From VAZQ01 sp045811525 (GTDB lineage Bacteria > Pseudomonadota > Alphaproteobacteria > Rhizobiales > Xanthobacteraceae): a DNA stretch of 64,000 nucleotides. Below the pieces are notes generated by a model. The model searched no databases. It worked only from the letters and a program-made list of their open reading frames with translations, and had not been told where the DNA came from. Position numbers and translations under genes: made by a program. Shown here piece by piece: positions 52,530-60,780 of the stretch. The stretch covers positions 115,028 to 179,027 of the forward strand of contig JBJMTV010000034.1 in the NCBI GenBank assembly GCA_045811525.1, in the 5' to 3' direction. Position 1 is the stretch's first letter; each line of letters opens with the position of its first letter.

Positions 52530-52808
52530 GTTTCTCCGGCTGCAGGGTGATCAGGTTGCGCACGGAATAGGGTTCATGTAGGGGCGGATTAAAACCCGCC
52601 CGTTAGATCGCCATTCGCGCTTACATCACGAACAATCCTGCGCGGTGGGCGGATGACCCAGAGAACATCTCGGGCGTCTGCTGAAGCGGGGCGGGTTTGA
52701 AACCCGCCCCTACAAGTCTCGGCCTCATTAAGCGTGCGTACTCGTAACTTCGGCGTGTCCGCTTCGCCCCACGTCATCCGAGTCGCATCGCAGCTGGCGG
52801 GGCCTGTC
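52530..52808. other. intergenic region with composite palindromic element
   Basis: Lies between convergent genes. Apart from the repeat at 52577-52714 no gene or promoter was seen. Confidence 0.45.
52577..52714. repeat. composite palindromic repeat element (138 bp)
   Basis: Outer inverted arms TGTAGGGGCGG (52577-52587) and CCGCCCCTACA (52704-52714). The right end also contains a near-perfect 23-base palindrome (52688-52710), and the left end a GGGCGG/CCGCCC pair. The layout suggests a miniature mobile or REP-doublet element between two convergent genes. Confidence 0.75.
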
Positions 52809-53414
52809 CTACGCGTCGAGCGGGCTCGCTCTGCCGGTGCCGAGCCCGCGCATGAAGCGATGCCGAATGAGCGGTGGGTCGCGTGGCGTCTGCGCAATTC
52901 CGGGCGCATCATCGATCTTGGCGGCAAGCAGCACCGGCCCGCCTTCCTCGAGCTTGCGGGCGATGAGCTCCTCAAAATGCCCGGTGTCGCGCACCCAGTG
53001 ACTGTTCTGAATGCCCGCGCCGCGCGCAATGGCCACGATGTCGGCCCCGGCTGCGGTGGCCGCGCGCTGCTTGCCGGTGATCTGGTAAAGCCCGTTGTCC
53101 ATGATGATGATGGTGAGATTGCGCGGATTGATCATGCCGATCGTCGTCAGGCACCCGAGTGACATGAGGATTGATCCGTCCCCTTCCAGCGCAATCACAC
53201 CGCGCTCCGGCTGTGCCAAAGCCACCCCAAGCGCGATCGGGCACGCAAGCCCCATGCTGCCGAGCATGTAGAAATTCTGCGGACGGTGCCCCGCTGCATA
53301 AAGATCGAAATTCGTGTTGCCGATCCCGGCGACGACCGCTTCTTCTCGCTTCAGCGTGGCGACAAGCCGCCTTACCAGGTCGGCGCGGTTGAGCAGCTGG
53401 GTCGGCGCCGCCAT
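52809..53414 (-). CDS. thiamine-diphosphate decarboxylase, PP-domain subunit (pair 1)
   Basis: A 201-residue subunit equivalent to the C-terminal, diphosphate-binding half of sulfopyruvate or phosphonopyruvate decarboxylases. The ThDP motif is GDGSILMSLG (GDG) followed by the asparagine in IIIMDNGLY. The remainder matches ComE-type subunits (GSMGLACPIALGVALAQ). It lies 9 bp after the PYR subunit gene at 53424. True ComDE acts in coenzyme M synthesis in archaea; in bacteria such pairs occur with catabolic genes, and the substrate is unknown. Confidence 0.88.
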   Translation of the reverse strand: MAAPTQLLNRADLVRRLVATLKREEAVVAGIGNTNFDLYAAGHRPQNFYMLGSMGLACPIALGVALAQPERGVIALEGDGSILMSLGCLTTIGMINPRNLTIIIMDNGLYQITGKQRAATAAGADIVAIARGAGIQNSHWVRDTGHFEELIARKLEEGGPVLLAAKIDDAPGIAQTPRDPPLIRHRFMRGLGTGRASPLDA

Positions 53415-53423
53415 TACGGCTTC

Positions 53424-53948
53424 TCACTTCAGTTTCGCAGCGGCTGCTGGATTGCCGCCAGTGAGCAAGGGCGAAAGAATGAACGCGACCGGGCTCTGCG
53501 TCGTGAAAGCCTGCTTGATCGACTTGTCGACGATGAACGGCATGGTCGCCTCATCGGTGAGCGTATGGTGGGTGACGGCAATCGCGTCGAGTGTGGGGCG
53601 CATGGTGCGGCTGACCAGCACCTGCCCGCTGTTGAATTCGCCCAAGGTGCCGCGCTCCGACACCACCAGGATGGCGGGGATCTGGTAAGGCACAACGAGT
53701 GACGCCAGTGCATTGGCGACCAGGGCAAAGCCGCTGGTCTGCATCATGGCGACGCCGCGCAGGCCGCCCATATAGGCTCCCGCAAGCGTGCCCACAGCTT
53801 CGTCCTCGCGGGTCGCCGTCACGGCCATGAAGTAATTATCGGCGGCGACGCCATTGATGAGCGGCGTGAGCACGTTGTCCGGGACGTAGGTCACAAGCCT
53901 CACGTCGTTGTCCCTAAGGACACGCAGAAACTCGTCTGCCCAGCCCAT
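53424..53948 (-). CDS. thiamine-diphosphate decarboxylase, PYR-domain subunit (pair 1)
   Basis: A 174-residue subunit equivalent to the N-terminal PYR half: LVTYVPDNVLTPLINGV, the activating glutamate in TATREDEAVGTLAGAYMGG, and MQTSGFALVANALASL. It resembles ComD of sulfopyruvate decarboxylase. Its gene is first of a leftward pair with the PP subunit and is divergent from the Bug gene at 54080 (131 bp). A second, independent pair lies at 55130-56322 on the other side of that gene. Confidence 0.88.
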   Translation of the reverse strand: MGWADEFLRVLRDNDVRLVTYVPDNVLTPLINGVAADNYFMAVTATREDEAVGTLAGAYMGGLRGVAMMQTSGFALVANALASLVVPYQIPAILVVSERGTLGEFNSGQVLVSRTMRPTLDAIAVTHHTLTDEATMPFIVDKSIKQAFTTQSPVAFILSPLLTGGNPAAAAKLK

Positions 53949-54079
53949 CTACCCAGCCCATGCCGCAAACCGCTGCTTGCCTCAGCGCCTACGGCCGATG
54001 TGAAAAGCGCGCGCCGATCAGATAATTCACCAGAGCTGTCCCCACTAGCCTATCAGCGCTGGCGTTGCAAAGATGGGGA

Positions 54080-55075
54080 ATGGGTAGACGCGTTGAAAAC
54101 CGCCTTGAGCATGCGAGCCGCTTCGTGCTCGCCGCCTGCGCGCTGCTCGCCGCGCTGATGCCGGCGAGCGGGCAGGACTATCCCACGCGTCCAGTCACCG
54201 TTATTGTCCCTTTCGCACCAGGCGGCAGCGCGAGCGTCGCCGCACGCGCGGTCGCCGACAAGATGAGCGAGATCCTCAACCAGCAGATCATCATCGACCA
54301 CCGGGGCGGGGTCGGCGGCACCGTGGCGACGCGAGCGATGACGAAGGCTGCAGCCGATGGCTACACCTTGCTTATGGTGACCAGCGCAACAGTGGGAACA
54401 TCGCCGAGCTTCGTTCCGAATCTCGGTTATGATCCGCGCAAGGACTTCGAAACCATTGGCTTGATCGCCGCCACCCCCAACCTCATTGCGGTGCATCCGA
54501 GCTTTCCAGCGCGATCCCTGATGGACCTGATCCGGATCGGCCGAGAGAGTGCGACGCCCATTCTCTACGGGTCGTCTGGCACCGGCACGCTCAATCATCT
54601 CACGATGGAGCTGATCGCGTATCGCACCGGGATGCGGGTGGCGCACGTCTCGTACAAGGGCGCGGGTCCGGCGGTGAACGATCTGCTCGGGGGCCATATT
54701 CCCGTGTTCATCGGCGCGATGCCCACAATCCACGCCCAGGTGAGTGCCGGGATGGTGCATGCGCTCGCGATCACCGGCGCCACGCGCTCGCCGCTCCTGC
54801 CGAATGTACCCACATTCGCCGAGGCCGGACTGCCGGGCTACGACGTCCCGCTGCGCTGGGGGCTCGCTGCCCCGGCCGGCACGCCACGCGAGATCATCCT
54901 CAAGCTCAACCGGGCGCTCAATCTTGCGCTCGCGACCGAGGATGTCCGTAAGCGTCTCGCTGTGGAGGGAGCCGAGGCGCAGCCGAGCACACCGGAGGAG
55001 CATGCCGGCATTATCGACAAGGAGCTGACCATGTGGTCGGAGCTCGTCAAAGCTGTCGGCCTCAAGCCGGAATGA
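54080..55075 (+). CDS. Bug/TctC-family substrate-binding protein between two decarboxylase pairs
   Basis: About 331 residues with a signal peptide (RFVLAACALLAALMPASG, cut near QDYPTRP). The body has VIVPFAPGGSASVAARAVAD, HRGGVGGTVATRAM, ADGYTLLM, HVSYKGAGPAVNDLLGGH and a C-terminal MWSELVKAVG. ATG 54080 was chosen; a TTG at 54065 is the alternative. The gene is flanked on both sides by split ThDP decarboxylase genes, so its ligand may be the 2-oxo acid substrate of one of them or a precursor, which is inference. Confidence 0.88.
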   Translation: MGRRVENRLEHASRFVLAACALLAALMPASGQDYPTRPVTVIVPFAPGGSASVAARAVADKMSEILNQQIIIDHRGGVGGTVATRAMTKAAADGYTLLMVTSATVGTSPSFVPNLGYDPRKDFETIGLIAATPNLIAVHPSFPARSLMDLIRIGRESATPILYGSSGTGTLNHLTMELIAYRTGMRVAHVSYKGAGPAVNDLLGGHIPVFIGAMPTIHAQVSAGMVHALAITGATRSPLLPNVPTFAEAGLPGYDVPLRWGLAAPAGTPREIILKLNRALNLALATEDVRKRLAVEGAEAQPSTPEEHAGIIDKELTMWSELVKAVGLKPE

Positions 55076-55129
55076 GGAGCAAACCCCTTTCGCTTAGCGC
55101 GCCAGCCGCATGACACTCAAAGCTATGCC

Positions 55130-55684
55130 GTGCTAAGTGAAAGCATGGACGCGGCCGTCGATCGCTACGGCAAGAGCGCAGCCCGCTGGCAGCATGATCT
55201 CTATGATCTGCTGCGTGGATACGGCATTACGCAATTTGCCTACGTGCCTGATGCTGGACATGCCATCCTTATTGACCGCTCGCTCGCCGATCCTGATGTA
55301 CGATCGATCGCCCTGACAACCGAGGAAGAAGGCGTGGCGCTGATCGCCGGCGCCGATCTCGGTGGTGCACGTGCCGTGCTGCTGATGCAGTCGAGCGGCG
55401 TTGGCAACTGCATCAACATGCTCTCGCTGATCAAGAGCGCCCGGTTTCCATTCCTAACCTTGGTCAGCATGCGCGGTGACTTCGGCGAGGGCAACCCCTG
55501 GCAGTTCGCAATGGGTCAAGCGACCCAGCGCGTGCTCGAGGCCATGGACGTGATCTGCCTGCGCGTCGAGCGGCCGGAGGACGTCGTCTCCGTTGTCACC
55601 GCGGCGCTCACCATGGTGTTCAAGAGCGGCAAGGCGGTCGCCGTGCTACTCACGCAGCGCCTGATCGGCGCCAAGCCGTTCTAA
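55130..55684 (+). CDS. thiamine-diphosphate decarboxylase, PYR-domain subunit (pair 2)
   Basis: A 184-residue PYR subunit: LLRGYGITQFAYVPDAGHAI, the activating glutamate in LTTEEEGVALIAGADLGGAR, MQSSGVGNCINMLSLIKSAR. It starts at GTG 55130 or ATG 55145; neither has a strong ribosome site. It is followed 17 bp later by its PP subunit. It differs from the PYR subunit at 53424, so the two pairs are paralogues rather than a recent duplication. Confidence 0.87.
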   Translation: MLSESMDAAVDRYGKSAARWQHDLYDLLRGYGITQFAYVPDAGHAILIDRSLADPDVRSIALTTEEEGVALIAGADLGGARAVLLMQSSGVGNCINMLSLIKSARFPFLTLVSMRGDFGEGNPWQFAMGQATQRVLEAMDVICLRVERPEDVVSVVTAALTMVFKSGKAVAVLLTQRLIGAKPF

Positions 55685-55701
55685 AGTCAGGGAGCCATGC
55701 A

Positions 55702-56322
55702 GTGAGCAGGAAGTCTCCCTCCACAATGCTCGCCGCCACGGCACCCGATCTTGTGCTCGAGCGAAGCGAGGCCGTGCCGGCGCTGATTGGCCGCTATGAG
55801 GATTTTCTCTTGATCGCGGGGCTTGGTGGCACCGCCAGCGATGTCGGTGCCGTGACCGGCGATACCGCACAGGTCTATTCTCTGGGTGGTGCAATGGGTG
55901 CACCCTGCATGATGGGGCTTGGCCTCGCTCTGGCGCGCCCCGACAAACGCGTGCTGGTGGTCACGGGTGATGGTGACCTGCTCATGAGCATCGGCTCGCT
56001 GGCCACGATCGCGGTGATGAACCCGCCCAACCTCGCGATCCTGTGCGTCGATAACGGGCACTACGGCGAAACCGGCTGGCAGAAGAGCCACACGAGCTTG
56101 GGTGTCGACCTTGAGAAGGTCGCCATCGGCGCGGGCATCAAGCGCACGCGCACGGTTGCCAGCAAAGCCGATCTCGCCGATGCGGCGCGCCTTCTGCGCG
56201 AGGGCAACGGCACGTCCTTCGTCAATCTGCGCGTGCGTCCGACCGAGCCGGCCGCGTTCAAGCGCAACTTTGACGCCTCCTTCTGCCGGGATCGTTTCCG
56301 CGCTGCCCTGCAGCCGCAATAA
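55702..56322 (+). CDS. thiamine-diphosphate decarboxylase, PP-domain subunit (pair 2)
   Basis: A 206-residue PP subunit starting at GTG 55702 with GGGAG upstream. The ThDP signature is GDGDLLMSIGS followed by the asparagine in AILCVDNGHYGETG; SLGGAMGAPCMMGLGLALA is the usual active-site helix region. The HYGETG stretch resembles phosphonopyruvate decarboxylase. It is followed 34 bp later by an MmgE/PrpD-family gene in the same direction, probably the same operon. Confidence 0.88.
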   Translation: MSRKSPSTMLAATAPDLVLERSEAVPALIGRYEDFLLIAGLGGTASDVGAVTGDTAQVYSLGGAMGAPCMMGLGLALARPDKRVLVVTGDGDLLMSIGSLATIAVMNPPNLAILCVDNGHYGETGWQKSHTSLGVDLEKVAIGAGIKRTRTVASKADLADAARLLREGNGTSFVNLRVRPTEPAAFKRNFDASFCRDRFRAALQPQ

Positions 56323-56356
56323 AACGCGCGTTCAATCTCGCTTGCAGGAGCCCCGC

Positions 56357-57748
56357 ATGGCGCAGGCAGAAGCACTACAGATGATCCACCCGGCGCGCGG
56401 CGCCACCCAGGCGATCATCGCATTCGTCAACGGCTTGCGGCATGGCGCCCTGTCGGAGGAGGTCCGTCATTACGCCAGTCGTCATCTGACCGATACCGTT
56501 GGTGTGATGATCGCAGGCGCGCGCAGCGAGTTGGCGGAGCGTGCGGAAGCCATGCTCGCCACAGTACGCAGCGAGGGATGCATCCCAGTGCCAGGGCGCG
56601 CCCGGCGCGCCGACCTGCTCGACGCCGCATATCTCGGTGGAACGGCTGCGCATGGCATCGAGCTCGATGACGGGTTTCGCCAAGGCTCGGTGCACCCGGG
56701 CTGCGTCGTTGTGCCGGCCGTGCTGGCGCTCGGCTATCAGATGCGGGTGGACGGCAAGGCGTTGATGGAGGCGATCGTCGCCGGTTACGAGGCGGAGATC
56801 GCGATTGGTCGAGCCTGTCATCCCGACTTGCGCCAGCGCGGCTTCCATCCGGCCGCCACTGTCGGTGTGTTCGGGTCCGTGGTCGCTGCCGCCAAGCTGC
56901 GTGGGCTTTCGCCGCGGCAGATAAGCAATGCGCTGGGGCTTGCGGCGTCCAGCGCTGCCGGATTGTTTGCTTTCGTAAACGGCGGTGCGGACGTCAAGCG
57001 GCTGCACGCGGGCCATGCTTCGCGTGAGGGTCGGCAGGCGGCGCTCCTGGCGGAACGCGAGGTCGAAGGGCCCCCTGACGTGATCGAGACGCGCGACGGC
57101 TTCATGCAGGCGTTTGCCTTCGGACCGGAGAAGTCGCGCGTGATTGCGCTGCCTCCGCTCCTGCCCTTCGGCATCACCGATTGCTATATCAAGCCCTACC
57201 CCTGCTGCCGGCATATCCAGCCTGCCATCGAAGCGCTGATCGGCTTGCTGAACGACGAGAGGATCGCGACGGAGGAGGTCGAGCGCATTGATGTTGCCAC
57301 ATACCGGATCGCCGCCGAGCACGCGCAAACCGGTTGGGACGACTTTGCCAGCGCGCAGCTGAGCTTCCCCTTCCTGATCGGCCTCGCCTTGCGGTTTCGC
57401 GCGATCAAGGTGGAGCACTTCAGCGACGCCGTGCGCGCCGAGCCGGAGTTCGCGGGGATAGCGCGCAAGCTCCACGTGAGCGCGCCGCCCGATATCGACC
57501 GGCTCTATCCGCAGCTGCGGCCGGCGCGCGTCACCGTCACGACAGCGCGCGGCACGTTCACCCGCCAAGCCGACGAGGCACTCGGCTCGCGCATCGTTCC
57601 TCTGGACGATGCCGGCGTGCAGGCGAAATTTCTTGGTTTGGTTGCCCCCGTGCTCGGCAGCGCAGCCGCCCGCACGCTGTGCGAGCGGCTGTGGTCCATC
57701 GAGGAGAACGGCGATGTCGCCCCGTTGGTGGAGTCGATGGCGTTATGA
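56357..57748 (+). CDS. MmgE/PrpD family protein
   Basis: A 463-residue member of the MmgE/PrpD family (2-methylcitrate dehydratase, cis-aconitate decarboxylase, iminodisuccinate epimerase). Family elements are HLTDTVGVMIAGAR, LGGTAAHGIELDDGFRQGSVHPG (active-site aspartates), FHPAATVGVFGSVVAAAKL, GADVKRLHAGHASREG and IKPYPCCRHIQPAIEAL. The ATG at 56357 has AGGAG upstream; the frame extends far upstream only by chance inside the preceding gene. Its role is probably dehydration or isomerisation of a carboxylic acid made or used by the decarboxylase pair. Confidence 0.91.
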   Translation: MAQAEALQMIHPARGATQAIIAFVNGLRHGALSEEVRHYASRHLTDTVGVMIAGARSELAERAEAMLATVRSEGCIPVPGRARRADLLDAAYLGGTAAHGIELDDGFRQGSVHPGCVVVPAVLALGYQMRVDGKALMEAIVAGYEAEIAIGRACHPDLRQRGFHPAATVGVFGSVVAAAKLRGLSPRQISNALGLAASSAAGLFAFVNGGADVKRLHAGHASREGRQAALLAEREVEGPPDVIETRDGFMQAFAFGPEKSRVIALPPLLPFGITDCYIKPYPCCRHIQPAIEALIGLLNDERIATEEVERIDVATYRIAAEHAQTGWDDFASAQLSFPFLIGLALRFRAIKVEHFSDAVRAEPEFAGIARKLHVSAPPDIDRLYPQLRPARVTVTTARGTFTRQADEALGSRIVPLDDAGVQAKFLGLVAPVLGSAAARTLCERLWSIEENGDVAPLVESMAL

Positions 57749-57832
57749 CGTGCGGTGCGCACGGCGCGCCCGCACGCTGGAATGTTGTACGCTCCCTTGC
57801 GTGCGCGCCTATGCGCACCCTACGAAGCAGCA
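57748..57832 (+). repeat. 85-bp direct repeat, copy 1
   Basis: Begins at the last base of the prpD-like stop codon. It matches 57913-57998 closely (same start ACGTGCGGTGCGCACGGCGC and same end CTACGAAGCAGCA) with a few substitutions and indels. Confidence 0.75.
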
Positions 57833-57912
57833 CCCGGCAGCGTGTGTAGACGCCTTGTCACCTCCGACACGCTCGCCACGCCGGAATGCAGGCGCCGTGC
57901 GCACCATTGAGC

Positions 57913-57998
57913 ACGTGCGGTGCGCACGGCGCGCCCGCAGCACTTGCAATGTTGCACGAGCCCGTGCGTGCGCGCCTTTGCGCACCTACGAAGCAGCA
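57913..57998 (+). repeat. 85-bp direct repeat, copy 2, overlapping the amidohydrolase 3' end
   Basis: Second copy of the repeat at 57748-57832. Its last 13 bases are the final codons and stop of the leftward amidohydrolase gene, so the repeat seems to have arisen by duplicating that gene's 3' boundary. Confidence 0.75.
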
Positions 57999-58939
57999 TA
58001 TTTCGGCAGCAGGGCCAGCACATTGCTGCGGTTGATGGCGGCTTGCCGGGCTGCGTCCAGAAAACCCGATTCGTACGTCCGCACCGCCTGCGCAATGACG
58101 TCGGGATTGGCGAACGGATAGTCCGTCCCGAAAACGACGCGCTCGGGGCGCGCCACATGATCGAGCGACCCGAAGGTCTGCTCGCCAGGTGCTAAAGCAT
58201 TGTCGTACCAGAAGTGCTGCAAGCCGGCGTAGACGCGCTCAGGCGTAAGCTGGGGCAGCCGCTTGTCGATCATGGACGCCACTCCTAGCCGCCAGGCGAA
58301 GTAGGGCACCAGGCCGCCCGCATGCGGCAGGATGAACCGTACGCGCGGAAACCGCTCGATGGCACCGGAGAAGATGAGGTTCACCACCGCGCGCGTGGTA
58401 TCGAACAGATACTCCATCATGAAAGCCGGCCAAGGCAGCGCCAGGTTCCTACTCGACGGGTGCAAGCCGGGATGCACGAACACAATTGCCGAGCGCTGGT
58501 TGAGCATTTCCATCAGCGGATCGAAAAAGGGATCACCGAGAAACCTTTCCTCGTAGCTGGCGAACAGACTGACGCCGTCGTGCTGCAGCGTCTCCAGGCA
58601 CCGAGCAGCCTCACTCACGGCCAGGTCGATGCTCCCCATTGGAACGGTGGCGAAGGCACCGAATCGCTTCGGCCACCGCGCGCACAGCTCCGACGCATAA
58701 TCGTTGACGCGTTGCGCCATCGCTGCGCCGACTGCAGGGGCGGCGAAGCCCACGCCCGGCTGCGCCAAAGACGTGAGCGCCACCTCGATTTCGAAACGGT
58801 CCATCACCTCCAGGGCGAGCTCTGGTGTCCAGGCCGGATACTTGCCGACTGCGGGGCCGCGCCCAGCCGCATAGACGGCTTCGCTGTAGAAGGGCGGGAT
58901 CAGATGGAAGTGAACGTCAATGCGGCGCGCTGCTGACAT
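57986..58939 (-). CDS. amidohydrolase family protein (ACMSD-like), second
   Basis: A 317-residue amidohydrolase-2 protein. The metal motif HxH is at the very start (RIDVHFHLIPP, H10 and H12), the middle histidine in VFVHPGLHP, FILPHAGGLVPYFAWRLG for the next, and the catalytic aspartate in VVFGTDYPFANPD. This full set supports an active metal decarboxylase or hydrolase of the ACMSD group. ATG 58939 has GGAGA upstream; a longer frame to 59056 is not supported. It diverges from the alpha/beta hydrolase at 59025. Confidence 0.9.
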   Translation of the reverse strand: MSAARRIDVHFHLIPPFYSEAVYAAGRGPAVGKYPAWTPELALEVMDRFEIEVALTSLAQPGVGFAAPAVGAAMAQRVNDYASELCARWPKRFGAFATVPMGSIDLAVSEAARCLETLQHDGVSLFASYEERFLGDPFFDPLMEMLNQRSAIVFVHPGLHPSSRNLALPWPAFMMEYLFDTTRAVVNLIFSGAIERFPRVRFILPHAGGLVPYFAWRLGVASMIDKRLPQLTPERVYAGLQHFWYDNALAPGEQTFGSLDHVARPERVVFGTDYPFANPDVIAQAVRTYESGFLDAARQAAINRSNVLALLPKYAAS

Positions 58940-59024
58940 CGTTTTCTCCGCGGCTAAGCGAGCCTGCTCGTGTTGAATTTTGCAAGCGTCCATGCCTCTA
59001 TGCGGCCGACAAAGGGAGAGCATC

Positions 59025-59831
59025 GTGCCCTGGCTGGAGGCGAACGACATCAGCATCCATTACCAGCTCGCGGGAGCGGGGGCATCTGTGGTGCTCCTGC
59101 ACGAGATGGGAGGGACGCTCGACAGCTGGGACGGCATTGCGCCCGCCCTGAGTGAGCGATTTCGCGTACTGCGCTACGATCAGCGCGGCAGCGGGCTGAG
59201 CGAAAAAGTGCGCGCCATAACAACCGAATTGCTGCTGGCCGATCTCGAGGCGATGCTCGCGGCCACCGCACTTGCCCCACCTTACCACTTCGTGACGGTG
59301 GCAGCGGCCACCATGCAGGTGTTGCTCTACATGTCGAAGCACCCCGAGCACATCGCAAGCTTCACGCTCTGCAATCCCTTCACTGGTGCCGATCCGAGCC
59401 GCGTGGCTGCCCTCAAGGAGCGCGCCGCGCTCGTCGAGCGTGAGGGACTGCGCAAGGCCCTCGCGACGACGCTCGACAATTCCTGGCCGTCTGACATTGG
59501 CGATCGAGGGGCTTACACCGCCTACCGCGGACGTTACCTGGCGCATGACCCTGTCTGCTTCGCCGCACTCAATCGCTCGATCGCCGAGCCGAATGTCAGC
59601 CATCTCGCGAAAGAGATCAGCAAGCCCGCCATGGTGGTGGCTGGCCGCTTCGACAAAGTACGCCCCCCAGCGGCAAGTGAGGCCTTCGCCAAAACCATTC
59701 CCAATGCCCGGTTCGAGCTGATCGATGCCGTGCATATGATGCCGGCGCAAGCCGCGGCTCCGCTGCTCGCGCTGCTCACGGATTTTCTCGGCGCGCAGAC
59801 CGGGTCGGCGCCCCGGCAACGCGCAAATTGA
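59025..59831 (+). CDS. alpha/beta hydrolase homologue lacking the nucleophile serine
   Basis: A 268-residue protein with the alpha/beta hydrolase fold: VVLLHEMGGTLDSWDGIAPA and FRVLRYDQRGSGLSE, close to its neighbour. At the nucleophile elbow, where relatives have G-x-S-x-G-G, it reads FVTVAAATM (residues about 89-97), with alanine (A93) in place of serine and the glycines replaced. The acid (GRFDKVRPP) and histidine (DAVHMMP) positions remain. The reading frame is otherwise intact, so it is not a simple pseudogene; it may be a binding or structural protein. GTG 59025 has AGGGAGAG upstream. It ends 9 bp before the next gene. Confidence 0.85.
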   Translation: MPWLEANDISIHYQLAGAGASVVLLHEMGGTLDSWDGIAPALSERFRVLRYDQRGSGLSEKVRAITTELLLADLEAMLAATALAPPYHFVTVAAATMQVLLYMSKHPEHIASFTLCNPFTGADPSRVAALKERAALVEREGLRKALATTLDNSWPSDIGDRGAYTAYRGRYLAHDPVCFAALNRSIAEPNVSHLAKEISKPAMVVAGRFDKVRPPAASEAFAKTIPNARFELIDAVHMMPAQAAAPLLALLTDFLGAQTGSAPRQRAN

Positions 59832-59840
59832 GGAGTGACG

Positions 59841-60626
59841 ATGAGGACCAAGGCGAACGGCATCAACATCAATTATCGGCTAGACGGACCTGAGAACGCG
59901 CCTTGGCTCATCTTCAGCAACTCTCTGGCGACCAGCTTGGCCATGTGGGACGAGCAGGTGCGCGAGCTCAGCAGCGAATTTCGCGTGCTGCGCTATGATC
60001 AGCGCGGCCACGGCGGAAGCGACGCCCCTGCCGGCCGCTATCCGTTCGATCTGCTTCTCGCTGACGCCGTCGCCTTGATGGATGCTGTTGGCATCAAAAA
60101 AGCAAGCTTCGCCGGGCTCTCGATGGGCGGAGCCACCGCGCTTGGACTTGCCGAGAAGCATCCCGATCGGCTGGAGCGGGTGATCGTCTGCGACTCGCCA
60201 TGTCAGTCGACACCCGCCAGCACGCAGCAGTGGGAAGAACGTATTCTCATTGCCCAGAAAGAAGGGATCGAAGCGCTGGTCGAGCCCACTGTCTCGCGCT
60301 GGTTTCCGCCGGAGGTGCTGGCAGCAAAGCCGGCCTACCTCGACAAGGTGCGGGAAATGGTCCGGAGCACCCCGGTCAATGGGTTCATCGGCTGCGCGGC
60401 CGCCCTTGCCGATCACAATTATGCAGCCAAGGCCGCGACCGTGACGCGGCCAGTGCTCTTCATGGCCGGCGAAAAGGACGGTGTCACGCCTGCAGCAATG
60501 CGCAAGCTCAGCGCCGCCCTTCCCGGCTCCCGTTATGTCGAGCTACCCGGCGCCGGGCACATCTCCAACATGGACCAGCCGCGCGCTTTCACTGAGGTCT
60601 TACGGAATTTCCTCAAGGGCGCATGA
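59841..60626 (+). CDS. pcaD: alpha/beta hydrolase, 3-oxoadipate enol-lactonase-like
   Basis: A 261-residue alpha/beta hydrolase with the intact triad: serine in FAGLSMGGATA (S94), aspartate in MAGEKDGVTP and histidine in GAGHISNMDQP. The sequence FSNSLATSLAMWDEQV and RYDQRGHGGSDAP is characteristic of 3-oxoadipate enol-lactonase (PcaD) of the beta-ketoadipate pathway, but no other pca genes are here, so the name is tentative. AGGAG lies five bases before ATG 59841. It forms a tandem pair with the nucleophile-less homologue. Confidence 0.85.
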   Translation: MRTKANGININYRLDGPENAPWLIFSNSLATSLAMWDEQVRELSSEFRVLRYDQRGHGGSDAPAGRYPFDLLLADAVALMDAVGIKKASFAGLSMGGATALGLAEKHPDRLERVIVCDSPCQSTPASTQQWEERILIAQKEGIEALVEPTVSRWFPPEVLAAKPAYLDKVREMVRSTPVNGFIGCAAALADHNYAAKAATVTRPVLFMAGEKDGVTPAAMRKLSAALPGSRYVELPGAGHISNMDQPRAFTEVLRNFLKGA

Positions 60627-60780
60627 CGTGACTGCAGTCCGCGGCATGCCACGCCGGCCGGCCCGCGAAGCAGGATTGGCTGCTATGGCGGTCCGCTCGC
60701 GAGCGCCCTCTGGATAAAACGGGGCGCAGGGGGCATATTTTGCCTGACAAAGAAACTGCCGGAATCGCAGGAGACACCCG

